Shown one piece after another: positions 34,462 through 45,388 of a stretch of 64,000 bases of DNA. Location of the stretch: NCBI GenBank assembly GCA_033297205.1, contig MU859077.1, forward strand, positions 1 through 64,000, read 5' to 3'. Source of the stretch: Pseudoneurospora amorphoporcata (lineage: Eukaryota; Ascomycota; Sordariomycetes; Sordariales; Sordariaceae). The stretch's first letter is position 1. Every line of letters starts with the position of its first letter. The notes beneath the pieces were generated by a model. It saw only the letters and a program-made list of their open reading frames with translations. It searched no databases and was not told the origin of the DNA. Both the position numbers and the translations under genes were made by a program.

Positions 34462-36310
34462 GTTTGCGATTATGGACAACGATGTCGGGTATGGTATGGG
34501 AGGAGGATATCAGGAAGAGAATTTGCAGAAGCAGAAGACAAGAGAAGAAGATAAAGACAGGAACTGGGAGGCGGGGTCGAGTTATGTATCAGACGAGCAC
34601 CTGGCAGGGACACCTGGGACGGACACCACAGGCTTAAGAATAGAACGAGCGTTCATCCCCGTGGAAGATTATTCGACACTTGTTGAACCGGAGGTGGGGT
34701 AGGTTATGTGGTAATTGACCACTTGTCTGGTCAGGTACGTACTATTGCCCACTCCAAGAGAGGTCAGGTACCTTTGTGGCTTCTCTACCTTCCGTCTTTT
34801 CAGTACAAAATCCCCACTACTTTGAAGCCTCATCATCACCATTCAACGCCCTCCTTGTCGGCCTCATTACCATTTACTGTCATCCACGTTCACGGTTCAC
34901 CATGGACAGTGCCCACCTGAAACCCACCCACTGCTGGCCGGGTGCCGTGCTGGACGATTTGGCTGATTTGGTTCGCCGGATGAATGGTTTTGGTGGAGTT
35001 CACCACTTTACCCAGCGAATTCAGATCCAACTTTGACAGGCCGAGACACGATGCATCAGCTTTAGGACGACACGACACATAGGGTCCTCTGGCGGATCTT
35101 TTCTTTGATATATATCAATTGGCAACTTTTACATGTTCTTTTTGTTTGTTCTGTCGTGGGTGTAAAATCAATATATACTATGAAGGACCATTTCGCCCCG
35201 GATGATGCTTATTCCTAACCTCGGAGCTCACTGGTCCAGCTTTGAGTGGGTTTTTCTGATAATCGCTTGCGTCACCTGAGAAGTGCCACTGGGGTAAAAG
35301 CCGGACATCTCGACTGTTGAATGGTAAATGCCATTGAAAGACGGGCTTCTTCGCCTGCCGGTCTGTTTTCCCGTGCCATCCGCCATCCGCAACAACCGGG
35401 TCTAAGCACACACACCCCCCAAGCGGCGAACTGTCTCGATCGCTCTCAGACGTGGCCTTGTTGGCTACGAGAGCCGGTGCTCCCGGTATGAAACAAGACC
35501 TTCGAGACATTGGTCGATCCAAGCAACAGGATGATGATTCCACATTGTTTCCCATAAACGGTTACCGTGTGGCTGCGCTCGGCTGCGTTGTAGTGCAAGT
35601 CGAGGTAAGCCCTGCATCTGATGGCAAAGCCTCGTTGATTGTTGAACAAGGTTCCATCCCATAAATTCGGGATCAAATTCAAACCTTTCATCCCAAATCC
35701 CTCCCTAATAATATGGCAGGCGATATCGCCATCATCTGGTGGTTTGGCGCTCCAGAAGTTGCGAAAACGGCGACATCCCTTGACTCGAAGGACGATGATT
35801 GGTCGCTTGGGGCTTCGGATTTATCAAAGCAGTTGAACCCCCCAGGACGGATCCCTTCCCCACGAGCTTCTGTTCCCCCACGGACCTAACACCAGCACTG
35901 AGGAATGGGAGAGTTCGGCCCAGTCCAGCTCATCTTACCAGGCCTTGCATGGATATCATCAGGCACGTCTCTTTGAAATATAGAGAAAAGAACCCTGTAC
36001 CCAATTCTCTGTGCGGTGTTGAGAGCGATGATAGCTGGCATGGAAATCCCTGCATCATAAACCTAGGTACGTCGAGAGTTTAGAGCAAGAATCGCATAGG
36101 GTTAGGGTTGGTGTAAGAGATCACGTTGATAAGAACAGAACTATTCTGGTGGGGTTACATTGCAAATGAATGTAGCTGCACTAGTTGATGCCGCCGGCAA
36201 TTGATAATGGAGATATCAACAAACTTACACTCACAAGGGCTGCCAAATTCGACCTTATGAAAAGCCCATGCCAACCACAACCATAACAACTAATTCGATA
36301 AGTCATCAAA
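34462..36310. other. Divergent promoter region of transketolase and the Bmt6-like gene
   Basis: About 1.85 kb between divergent starts, without a supported gene. A telobox-like motif lies at 36096-36110, about 200 bp upstream of the Bmt6-like ATG. Frames of 60-125 codons exist on both strands but lack any domain. Confidence 0.5.
36096..36110 (+). promoter_or_regulatory. Telobox-like motif upstream of the rRNA methyltransferase gene
   Basis: The plus strand reads ATAGGGTTAGGGTTG, again about two telomere units. It lies about 200 bp upstream of a ribosome-biogenesis gene, the gene class whose promoters carry Tbf1-type sites in several yeasts. The function is inferred. Confidence 0.45.
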
Positions 36311-37789
36311 ATGGTGCAAGGAAATTGTGCCGCCAAAGGCAACGGCAAGGGTAACCACGGCGGAGGTTCCCGTAGACCCTCATCCCACAGATCGCGAAAG
36401 TGCAATCTCAACCGGAACGGCAACGACGGCAGGAAAACACAGCAACCGGGCACTAAGCAGGCACAGGATTCGATCAAGGAAGAAGGAGCGGAAGAAGACG
36501 AGGTAGAGAACTACGAGCCCTTCCCGCGGCTCGACAAGAAGCACCAGCAGATAATCCTCAACATCTTCCGAGATACTTTCTCCGACGTCCTTTTTTCCGA
36601 CACCTTCACCTCCACTCTGCAGGCCGTGAAGCAAGCCCTCTACGAGCGCGAGTTCGCAAAGGCGTTTGGCGACCCGGAGTACCTGGCTGTGTATGCCGCT
36701 AGATGGAGTCCCACGAGGGCCTTGTGCTATTCTTCTATTCTGGGCGGGATCAGGAAGCATTTGGATGGTGTCATTGTTGAGGAGGAGGAGGAGGTCCAGA
36801 ATGAGGAGGTTGCCTCTTCAGAGAAGACTACCACTGAAGAAACCGAAACAACAACAAAAGACGAAGCCACAGAAGAAGAAGACTCCCTCACCTCCCAGAC
36901 CGCCAACCTCTCCCTCTCCCCTTCTCAAAAAACAACAACAACCGTTGTTCCCAAACTCAACATCCTCAGCATAGGCGGCGGGCCCGCCGAGCTCGTCGCC
37001 CTCGGCTCCTTCCTCAGCCAGCAAACCACCACTCCTTCTTCCCAATCCTCACCTATTCTCCGCGGCTCAATAACCCTCCTCGACTCAGCCCCCTACGGCC
37101 CCCTCCTCACACTCCTCGAACGCTCCCTAACCGTCACCCCTCCCATCTCCAAATACGCCAGCGCCGCCGCCAAAGCCGCCAACGTGCCTCTCCTCTCCCC
37201 CTCCTCGCGGATTTCTTCCCAGTTCATCCAGCGGGACGCTCTCGAGTTGGGCAAAGAAGGGTTCACCTCTGTGTTGGGCGATATGCAGCAACAAAAGGGG
37301 AAAGATGTGCCGGTGCCAGTGCCAGTGCCAGTGCTAGCCACTCTCCTCTTCACCCTAAACGAACTCTTCACTTGTTCCGGGATCGGACTGACGACCAAGT
37401 TCCTTTTGGACCTGACCGCCTCGCTTTCTGTCGGATCACTTCTGCTTGTTGTCGACAGCCCCGGTAGCTATTCGGAGACGGCGGTGGGCAAAGATAAGGA
37501 CGCATCAAAAAAGTATCCTATGGCGTGGTTGCTCGATCGGGTGTTGTTGGCTGCTGATCCCAAAACTGGGAAAGCGACGGCGGTGGTGGAGGGTAGGAAG
37601 TGGAAAAAGTTGGAGACGCGGAAATCGAGCTGGTTTAGACTCGCCGAGGGCAGAGGCGGAGAACCCGGGTTGGATTATCCGATTGGGTTGGAGAACATGA
37701 GGTATCAGTTGCATTTGTATCGGTTGGTGGATGCGGATGCGCCGGAGGAGGAGAGTGAGGAGGAGGGAAGTGGGAGTGATGAAAGGTGA
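36311..37789 (+). CDS. BMT6: Bmt6-like 25S rRNA (uridine-N3)-methyltransferase
   Basis: Yeast Bmt6 methylates N3 of a uridine (U2843) in 25S rRNA using S-adenosylmethionine, in the nucleolus. This single-exon gene gives 492 residues. The basic, Gly/Asn/Arg-rich start (residues 1-50) fits a nucleolar protein. A conserved block follows at about 70-160 (FPRLDKKHQQIILNIFRDTF, PTRALCYSSILGGIRKHL), then an acidic Glu/Thr-rich insert. The cofactor-binding motif ILSIGGGPAELVALG lies near residue 220 and an acidic strand end in LLDSAPYGP near 260. The C-terminal PMAWLLDRVLL, SSWFRLAEG and LENMRYQLHLYRL match the family's end. A tandem Val-Pro repeat is seen near residue 338. Family membership is solid; the exact target base is by analogy. 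Confidence 0.82.
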   Translation: MVQGNCAAKGNGKGNHGGGSRRPSSHRSRKCNLNRNGNDGRKTQQPGTKQAQDSIKEEGAEEDEVENYEPFPRLDKKHQQIILNIFRDTFSDVLFSDTFTSTLQAVKQALYEREFAKAFGDPEYLAVYAARWSPTRALCYSSILGGIRKHLDGVIVEEEEEVQNEEVASSEKTTTEETETTTKDEATEEEDSLTSQTANLSLSPSQKTTTTVVPKLNILSIGGGPAELVALGSFLSQQTTTPSSQSSPILRGSITLLDSAPYGPLLTLLERSLTVTPPISKYASAAAKAANVPLLSPSSRISSQFIQRDALELGKEGFTSVLGDMQQQKGKDVPVPVPVPVLATLLFTLNELFTCSGIGLTTKFLLDLTASLSVGSLLLVVDSPGSYSETAVGKDKDASKKYPMAWLLDRVLLAADPKTGKATAVVEGRKWKKLETRKSSWFRLAEGRGGEPGLDYPIGLENMRYQLHLYRLVDADAPEEESEEEGSGSDER

Positions 37790-38060
37790 TGATGGGGATG
37801 AAATAGAGCGGTAGATGGGAAATGTTATCTGGATGGAAAAGTACCGGGGATTGGTGGGTTTCTTAATGGGCGTTTAAGGAGTTTCAAAAGGCTAGGTATT
37901 GCGTTTGGTATGTTATGATATCTAACTATCCTGCCAGTGTGTGTTCGTGCTCCTGATATCCTTCGACCGATCCTCCCTACTCACAGAAAAAGAAACAAAG
38001 TAATCACTACCTTCGTATGCTTGCTTGTACGCCGGTCATAGACCCTCTCGAACGACGCCA

Positions 38061-41000
38061 TCAAGCCCAAACCATCTTCTTGAGAGAATGACCCAGTTGC
38101 TCCAGCAACCCGGTATTCTTCTTCGCATCTGCCAAGGAGATGATATCCCCCTTCTCGACCAGCCCTGATTCCCCGTCCTTCTTGGCCTGAAGCTTAGGCT
38201 GGCTCCTGATCGCAAGTCTCTCAATCTCAGAGGCGATTAGAATAACCTGCTGCATTTCTGACAGTCTTGTGATCGCCCCCGGCTCATCGTCTTTGCTCTT
38301 GGCCATGGGGTCAGCTGCCGACGTGATACTGTGAAGCGCCTTGAGGGCAATCTTGCGGGCCTGCGGTTCTTGAGCACGGGGAGTGAAGAACCCGGCGATG
38401 CCCTCGGCAATGCCAGCTATCGGTGCTGTGGCGGGTGCCGGCTTATCTTCGGCAACAGCAGCGGAAGCTTCCTTAGCCGCCTGAGGTTCCTGTTCCGAAG
38501 CCTCGATACCAGAAGTTGGCTCGCGGCCCATCTTGGACGCACCGGACACCGAGGTGGATAGTGAGCGCGTGTTGACTCGGGTGATGTCTGTGACGCCAGG
38601 CTTGTACTCGACGATAAGTCCTACGTTACGCATCTCATCGACCTGGGCCGCTGAGATCGTCGAGGTGATGTACGTGCCAAACTTGATCCTCGTAACATGG
38701 GCCAAGTCGACGCGTTCGAAGGAGGATACCTTGTCGAGGTTCCAGTCAAACCTGCAAAGATACAGGGCCTTGTCGGTGAGCAAAAGGACTGCTTCCTCGA
38801 GCGAGGAAGAGCGAATAGTATCGGGCACATTTGGCGTCAGGAGAGTCCAGCCACCTATGAACTCTTCGGACTCGTCGGCAATGACCCGCTTCTGTGAAAG
38901 ATCAATAGCCTGCTCCCGCATCTTCTGCATGGACACTGCCGGATCCTTGGTCATCATGTTGGCCTCGAATTCTTCAAACACCAGGGACGTCACATTGCCC
39001 AGGAGGAAGTCGATGGTTGTCTGGAGGAAGAAATCGTTGAACATGCTGGCACAATAATCAGTCAGTATATCTTATTGGTGTCATAACTTCAAAGCCTGTA
39101 GCATACCCGTTGAACAACCGAGTCAAAGACAAGCCTGCATCGGTCAAAGCTCCACGATAGTTTCTCTTCCGCGTCCGCGTATAATCACCTTTCATTGCGC
39201 CCGTGGAGGCATACTGCTTGGAGATTGCGTCTCCGTTATCAGCCCAGAGAGTGTTGAACCAAGCGTTCTCCTGGTCTTTTTGTACGTTCATATCGAAGCC
39301 CAGCTCCTTGAGCTGCGTGTCCAGCATGTATTTGGCAAAGGAGCTTTGGCAAACGTTGGTGCGATCAAGACAATCCATGCAGTTGGTTCGGAAGGCACCA
39401 ACCTGCTGACTTTCGATCTGGCCATTCACCATGACCGTGCTTCCCCATTTCTCAAGCCTGGGGCCCAAAGTCTCCAAGAGAACAGATACGTTTTCAAACT
39501 TCATCCCGCGACAGACATGATGAAAGTCAAACCACTCGAATGCGATTTGATCATCATCGGGCCTAGCCTCTTCCTCGTTAAGTCGCTTGATGTTCTCTTC
39601 GTATCGCTGTCCTATTGGCGCTTCAACGCCATGCTTTTCCACGAGGTTGATGCACTGTATCAACCCGTACTTCTGCCTGAGCCATTCGAAATGCTTCTTG
39701 AGTGCCGCGTAATTGGTGTCAGGTGAATGTTGTAGGACTGGTGCTGGCTTCAGCGAATACGGGGACTGTGTGAAAAACACTGGAAAGCTTCCCCTGATCT
39801 GAACAAAGAAGTAGGTCTTGGCATCAGGGTCGGATGCCCCTTCAGCAGGAGAGAGGATCTGCTCGGTTTCAACACAGTTGGCGACATTGCCCCCTTCGTC
39901 AATGCCGCGACGGAGATATCTCAGCCCTGCTCTCTTGGTTGACCTTCTGGAAATGACCGTAATGTCAAACTTCTTCTCTGTAGGGCGGCTACTCTCAGAG
40001 CCTCCTTCGGAACGCGTAGAAGCTGGGTTGCCGGCAGCTTTGTTGTCACAATCCATGTCCTTCAGCTCGAGCGAGTCCTTAGCAGTATCATCGACCGGCG
40101 GCGGATTGCTGTCGACGGTGAAGGTACGCTGGCCTACAAAACCCTGCATAAGGGGCAGAGCCAAAGAGTCCACACCAGCATCAATAAAAGGCTGCAGGAC
40201 GTTCTTGTTCCAGAAGAAAGTCGGGTCAACATGGTCAACCAGCGGTACCAGGGGTGTAGAAGCAGGCGCCGGGTTGGTTGCGCTACGGGTGATATCGTAG
40301 TCGTACGAGAAGTAAAAGGTGCGACTCGAGCCAAACAGAATTTGAGTGGTCCGCAACAGCTTTGGCAAAAGGCTCACTGCAGCCGAATCATTCGCGACGG
40401 CATCGCTCGGCAAGGGGAACTTGCGCGGTACGCGCTTTGCAGCATCCGAGCCCTTCTTGGCCTCGACTTTGCTCGCGTTTGCCCTTTCGAGTTGCTCTGC
40501 GCTGAGGCCCATGTTCCTCTTCTGATCCATGGTCCAACCTGAGCGACTAAACCAGCTTTTCGCAAAACGACCATAGCTTCCACGACGTGCGATGACATCC
40601 TGGGCGACACTGCTACGCGCAATGGCACTAGGGCCTGTTTCTCCCGCTGACTCCTCGCCCTCGGTCGGATCCAGGACATCGTCGATGGCCTCATCGTTAC
40701 TGCCAGAATCCCGCGGGGCGTCATCCTCGCTCGCCGTATCACCGTCCGAGTGAGCTGCCTCGCGGTTGCTGAGGGCTAGGGCGGTCTTGGCGACTGCCTC
40801 GGCGGCATCGTTCTGCGAAGTGCACGGGGTAAGGGCGACTTCGGTTACGACATAGATGGGTTGACCGCGGACCTGGGCGACTTGTTGGCGGCCGGTAATG
40901 GAGATGAGGTAGCTGTATCGAAAGACGGTAAGGATGCCTGCGAGATGCGCCAACAGTCAGCCACAACTGTCGCAAAGAGGCCCCTGGGCGGCGCAATGAC

Positions 41001-41209
41001 TAACCAACAATTCCAAATGCTTCGAAGGAGGAGTCGGGGTTCGACAGTTCAGGTACTGAATCTCTGGAAGTTTGCGATACCGAGGCAGTGCCGTATTTGA
41101 TCTTGATTAGAGGTGAAGCGCGCAGCTGATCTTTCTTGGAGTGGAGAGGTTGTAGGATAAGGCCGTCAACAGCGGCGCATACCAGCACCTTTCGCGCCAG
41201 ACCCGGCAT
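38061..41209 (-). CDS. Sac-domain phosphoinositide phosphatase with hSac2 domain (INPP5F-like)
   Basis: Three exons join in frame (41209-41005, 40937-39107, 39045-38061) to give 1006 residues. The N-terminal two-thirds is a Sac domain: VFRYSYLISITGRQQVAQV, PFIDAGVDSLALPLMQGFVG, RRSTKRAGLRYLRRGIDEGG and the catalytic CX5R loop in RTNCMDCLDRTNVCQ. A disordered acidic insert sits within the Sac domain at about residues 120-180. The C-terminal part, from FNDFFLQTTIDFLLGN through LLLTDKALYLCRFDWNLDKV and IKFGTYITSTI, is an hSac2 domain. Human INPP5F/SAC2 with this build dephosphorylates PI4P on endosomes. That pairing separates this gene from ER-resident Sac1, which ends in membrane helices; none are seen here. 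Substrate and location are inferred from the human homologue. Confidence 0.88.
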
Positions 41210-42015
41210 TTTGCTTCAGTTATGCTTCTCCCCTCATGAAGCCGTTGATGACCGAATGGGACCTCCTTTTCAGGTCCTCGTGGATTTGGTACGAGCTTGA
41301 ACTCGGATACACGCACAGCAGAGAGGGAGCGACGATGCGCGAGAAGTTGTTTTCGAGTCGGAAGAAGCGACGAGATCGTATAAGCTGGAACTTGGGTTAT
41401 TTGGTATCCTTTAGCCGAAACTTGAGATGGATCAGGGGGAGGAATCCAGAGTTTGGGGAAAAGAACGGGGTCAATGTCCGGTTGGTTGGGTTGGATGCAT
41501 GCTGCCCTGGGTTCGGGCAGTTCCTGGGTCGTCCCTCGCTCGTTGGAGTGGAAAATGACTGGTGCCGATGATGTCGGGTCCTGACAGAGCGTGGGCACAT
41601 GCGCTAAACTCGGATGGAACCCGACGTCATTTCACTCTTTTTCAGCCAGGGGCGTTGGCCGAGGGTTCTCCAGACCCCCACTTTCATGGTTCTGGCCAGC
41701 AAGGGACTCTTTGACGTCGCGAACCGCAAAAAGTTTTGCACCCACCTATAACCCAAACCCTGAGACTTCAAGGTCATGCTCAAGGTATTACAGGCGCCCG
41801 TAGCCAGAGAACTCCAAGACAGTCACCACTGCAGTCACACATGAATGAGGCTATCGACGTCCAAGCCAGAAGTGCAGTTTGAACGTTTTTCCATTTTTTT
41901 TTGTCCCGCTGTAGTCATCGCGACTGCCTTCCAGCTAGTACGAGACCCGGGGTATTATCAACCTAACACAAAATTCTCCTATTCCACTATATCCTTTCCA
42001 AATAGTGTGCTGCGC
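41210..42015. other. Upstream region of the Sac phosphatase and Snu13 3' flank
   Basis: The 806 bp between two leftward genes carry the phosphatase promoter and the Snu13 3' end. Overlapping frames up to 163 codons (41107-41598, minus) run into the phosphatase start in another frame and show no domain, so I treat them as chance. Confidence 0.45.
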
Positions 42016-42532
42016 TTACATAGCGAGACGCTCGACCTTGTCACGGAGGGCACGGATCTTGGAGTTGAGATCCGAAGCCTCGTTGGAGGTGAGGGAGACG
42101 GCAATGACCGAGCGGGAGACACCGCAGGCACGGCCGAGGGCGGTCTTGGAAGGAACGTAGACGTAAGGGACGTTCTTGTCCTCGCAGACTGTAAACCCGT
42201 TGGTTAGTGTTCTGATCAGGCTGATGGCTTTCCCGAGGCTGGGTATGGACGTACGCAGAGGAATGTGAAGAACGATGCTCAAGGGCTGAGTATCAGCAGC
42301 GAGGATGACCAACTCGCTGGTACCGCGGGAGACGCTATTGTTTGTGTTAGCTGACTGTTACCAAGAGAAGCCGTAAGGAGAGTTTGGTGTGCACATACGA
42401 CTTGGTGGCCTCGTTGGCACCCTTCTTGAGCTGTCTGTAGTGGCTGGCCTGCTGGACGCAGTCGAGGAGCTCCTGGACGAGAGCACCGTCCTCGGCCTTG
42501 GGCCAGGCAGCAGATTCGTTTTGACCAGACAT
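42016..42532 (-). CDS. SNU13: Snu13, 15.5K L7Ae-family RNA-binding protein
   Basis: Snu13 binds kink-turns in U4 snRNA and in box C/D snoRNAs, so it serves both splicing and rRNA methylation. Three exons join in frame (42532-42399, 42334-42255, 42188-42016) to give 128 residues, the usual length. The L7Ae core is complete: LLDCVQQASHYRQLKKGANE, SVSRGTSELVILAADTQPL, HIPLLCEDKNVPYVYV and SKTALGRACGVSRSVIAVS, ending RDKVERLAM. It could be confused with Nhp2, but the ADTQPL and LCEDKNVPYVYV sequences are those of Snu13. The gene is divergent from the V-ATPase proteolipid gene. Confidence 0.96.
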
Positions 42533-43227
42533 TTTGATAGGAGTATTTGTTGTTTGAATGATTGATGGGAAAACTTTAGACACCAGGGTTCACTGCGTTG
42601 TGCTCGCCCTGGGGAGATTCAACTGCAAAATAGATGGGCGGAAAAGTGGTTGAAGGTGGATCGTGTTCGCTGGAGGAAAAAAAAAACCGGGGATACCGAA
42701 TTGACTGCGCGCGCCTGCTGCCCAAACTCGGTTTCCGACTCGAAAATTTCAGGATCAGCCACACGGCAGCCAATGCAGCCACAAACAGCAAGCCACAGTA
42801 GTCGTGGTAACCCCGAAACTGAGCGCTGGCGAGTTGCACAGCACTGCTGCCGTGCCCGGTGCAGGGACCTCTGCGGCCTGCAATTCAGATAGGGAAGAAT
42901 GGGTTGGTCCGCTTCCGGATTACGTAACTGCAGCCGTCTTGCAAGTGCTACCTGATTGGCGGCAGGAACATGATGCTCGCCCCAACTGCGCCAGTAGAAG
43001 CGCCAACCTGGAAACACCTCGTTCCCAGCCTGCCAGCCAGCAACACAGTTGACACTCGATCCGTCACCAACCCCATCGAACCGTAACCCCATCACTGATC
43101 GCGAGTCCCGACTCTTTCCCAACAACACGCATCATCTCACACCACCACACGACGTTTCGCACGCCAATCTCCAACCCACTCTATATCCAACCTTTTGATA
43201 CAGCCTCGCGCGACAACACATTTCACA
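42533..43227. other. Divergent promoter region of Snu13 and V-ATPase subunit c
   Basis: This 695-bp space between two divergent, highly expressed housekeeping genes should contain both promoters. No coding frame is supported and no individual site stands out. Confidence 0.5.
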
Positions 43228-44211
43228 ATGCCCACCGATCTTTGGTAGGTCATCTGCACCCACCCCGGTCCGATGATGGAGGAGGAGGAGGAGGAGGAGG
43301 AGTTGGAGGCCCACGCCGAGCTCGCCCATGTTCCGAATCCACACTTGGGCCATAGGCTATTCGGCATCACCAAACACAACATACACATCATCGACTTCAA
43401 TGATGTAGCCCACAGCTAGTGGGCTTTAGAAGATAGATGTGCTAACAATGTTTTGTTATACAGCCCCGTTTACGCGGTTAGTACGGTCCCGGTTCTGCCC
43501 ACGAACCTTGGCGGCGACGTCAAGGCCTTCTGAATCTTCGACCACCAAATCGTCAGATGCAGGCCCCAACAACCACGTCCGTATATAACTAACACTATGT
43601 GCTTCGATAGCCCTTCTTCGGTGCCATGGGCTGCACAGCAGCCATCGTCTTCACCTGCCTTGGTGCCTCGTACGGTACTGCCAAGTCCGGTGTTGGTATC
43701 GCTGCCATGGGTGTCCTCCGCCCTGACCTCATCGTCAAGAGTATGTCGAATTCCCAAGAGTCAACTTGAGCTCCGGCGTGGTAATACACTTCAATATGCT
43801 GACTCCCCCTCTTCTAAAGACATTGTTCCCGTCATTATGGCTGGTATCATTGGTATCTACGGTCTCGTCGTCTCCGTCTTGATTTCCGATGCCCTCACGC
43901 AGGACAATTACGCTCTCTACACTGGCTTTATTCAGCTCGGTGCTGGTCTCGCCGTGGGTCTCGCCGGTCTTGCTGCAGGTTTCGCGATTGGTATTGTCGG
44001 TGATGCTGGTGTCCGTGGAACTGCTCAACAACCCAGACTCTTCGTCGGCATGATTCTTATTCTCATTTTCGCCGAAGTCTTGGGTAAGTCCTCTGTCATC
44101 CTGGCCTTCCAGTCCCATAGCTTACTTACTAACCCGTTGTGTCTAGGTCTCTACGGCTTGATCGTTGCTCTTTTGATGAACTCCAAGGCTACTCTCAACA
44201 CTTCGTGCTAG
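43228..44211 (+). CDS. VMA3: V-type ATPase proteolipid subunit c
   Basis: Subunit c forms the proton-carrying rotor ring of the Vo sector in the vacuolar membrane. Five exons join in frame: 43228-43244, 43464-43476, 43611-43740, 43820-44083 and 44147-44211, giving 162 residues. The protein starts MPTDLCPVYAPFFGAMGC and has four membrane helices; helix 4 carries the proton-binding glutamate in [37 protein letters not shown] and GDAGVRGTAQQPRLFVGM are the conserved loops. Exon 2 is only 13 nt long and encodes CPVYA together with the flanking bases; ignoring it breaks the conserved N-terminus. Intron 1 (219 nt) holds a GGA triplet run at about 43278-43302. Identification is firm. Confidence 0.97.
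43278..43302 (+). repeat. GGA trinucleotide run in V-ATPase intron 1
   Basis: About eight GGA/GAG units lie within the first intron of the V-ATPase subunit c gene. It is a simple microsatellite and does not affect the coding exons. Confidence 0.85.
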
Positions 44212-45388
44212 ACGCCTGAGGAACCGAAGCCGTCGGCCTCCTCGGTCTAGGTATTCTGACCGGTATGGGTGAGACAAGCACATGCACACCAACAACACAC
44301 CGCCCCATACCTGGAACCTAAACAACGAACGATTCAAGAACAACGAACGGATTCCCATATCCTCACCACACACACCCTTCAGCTCTTCCCGACTGTTGCT
44401 CAGCCCGGTTAATCACGCCAAATAATGATGCTTTATTCTTGCTTTGGTGGATGAAATGGCGGGCGGCGGTTCAGGGCTAGAAGCTGAAGTCGTGAGGAAA
44501 CACAACAACGATAACAGAGAGAGAGAGAAGGGGGATGGTTATGAAAACACAGGAGAGCTGGCGCATATCTTTTGGAAGGGGAAAGGCGTCACTCGCGGAG
44601 TTTGCTCAACGGGCGTCGCGTTTTTCGAGGAAAACATGTTACATGTGTACAATTGTCACAATTACGGTCTGGTCAAACGCAAAGCATTACATGTCACTTT
44701 TTTCCGGCTGGTTCTGCTTTTTTCGGTATTTTTTTTGTAGAGGGTTTGTTTTTTGACTCTTGATCGGCATCGATAGACATGGATGAAGGAAGGATGAAGA
44801 GCACGATGAACGGTTAAAGCCTGTACGTAGTCTAGGTTGTGTTGCAATGCTTTATTTCTTATCCATGGGGAGGGGCACGAGTTGTGCTTGTTTGCTTGCT
44901 CGACTGATACTCTTCTGCCTCGTTCGTGTTATTCTTATCCACCTGATAGACTGGCATAGGTTAGGTTGAACAGGAAGGTGCATCAACACTAACAGATAAA
45001 GTCCACTGCCGTGTATGGAATGGGATGTGTTTGCACTTTTGATTCTCATTACGATTAGGTAGATAGGTAGGTTAATGTAAGAGGAATCGTAACCGTACTC
45101 CTTTCCATGCCCTCCCTTACCCTTTTCCTTTTCGCCTCTCATCTCATCACGCCATTAAAACTATGGTAAATTGTAGGTAAGTGAAACCGTCTGTTTCTTT
45201 GTCTTCCTCAACTTCATTACAACATCTTCTCTCTAAGTAGGGAGAGTATTTTAATCATTTCTTTCCCTTTTTTTCCATCTAAACGCCCCCCCAAAGAATG
45301 CTTTCCAAAACTCTACTCAGCCTGGCGAAGGCCTATTATTGAGATGGGGTGTAGGAGAGCCAAGGTTGGTATAGTAAGGAGTCGGGTT
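44212..45388. other. Convergent 3' region of V-ATPase subunit c and Erg4
   Basis: About 1.18 kb between converging genes. Only short overlapping frames below 100 codons are visible. Long 3' untranslated regions are likely. No RNA gene is seen. Confidence 0.45.
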
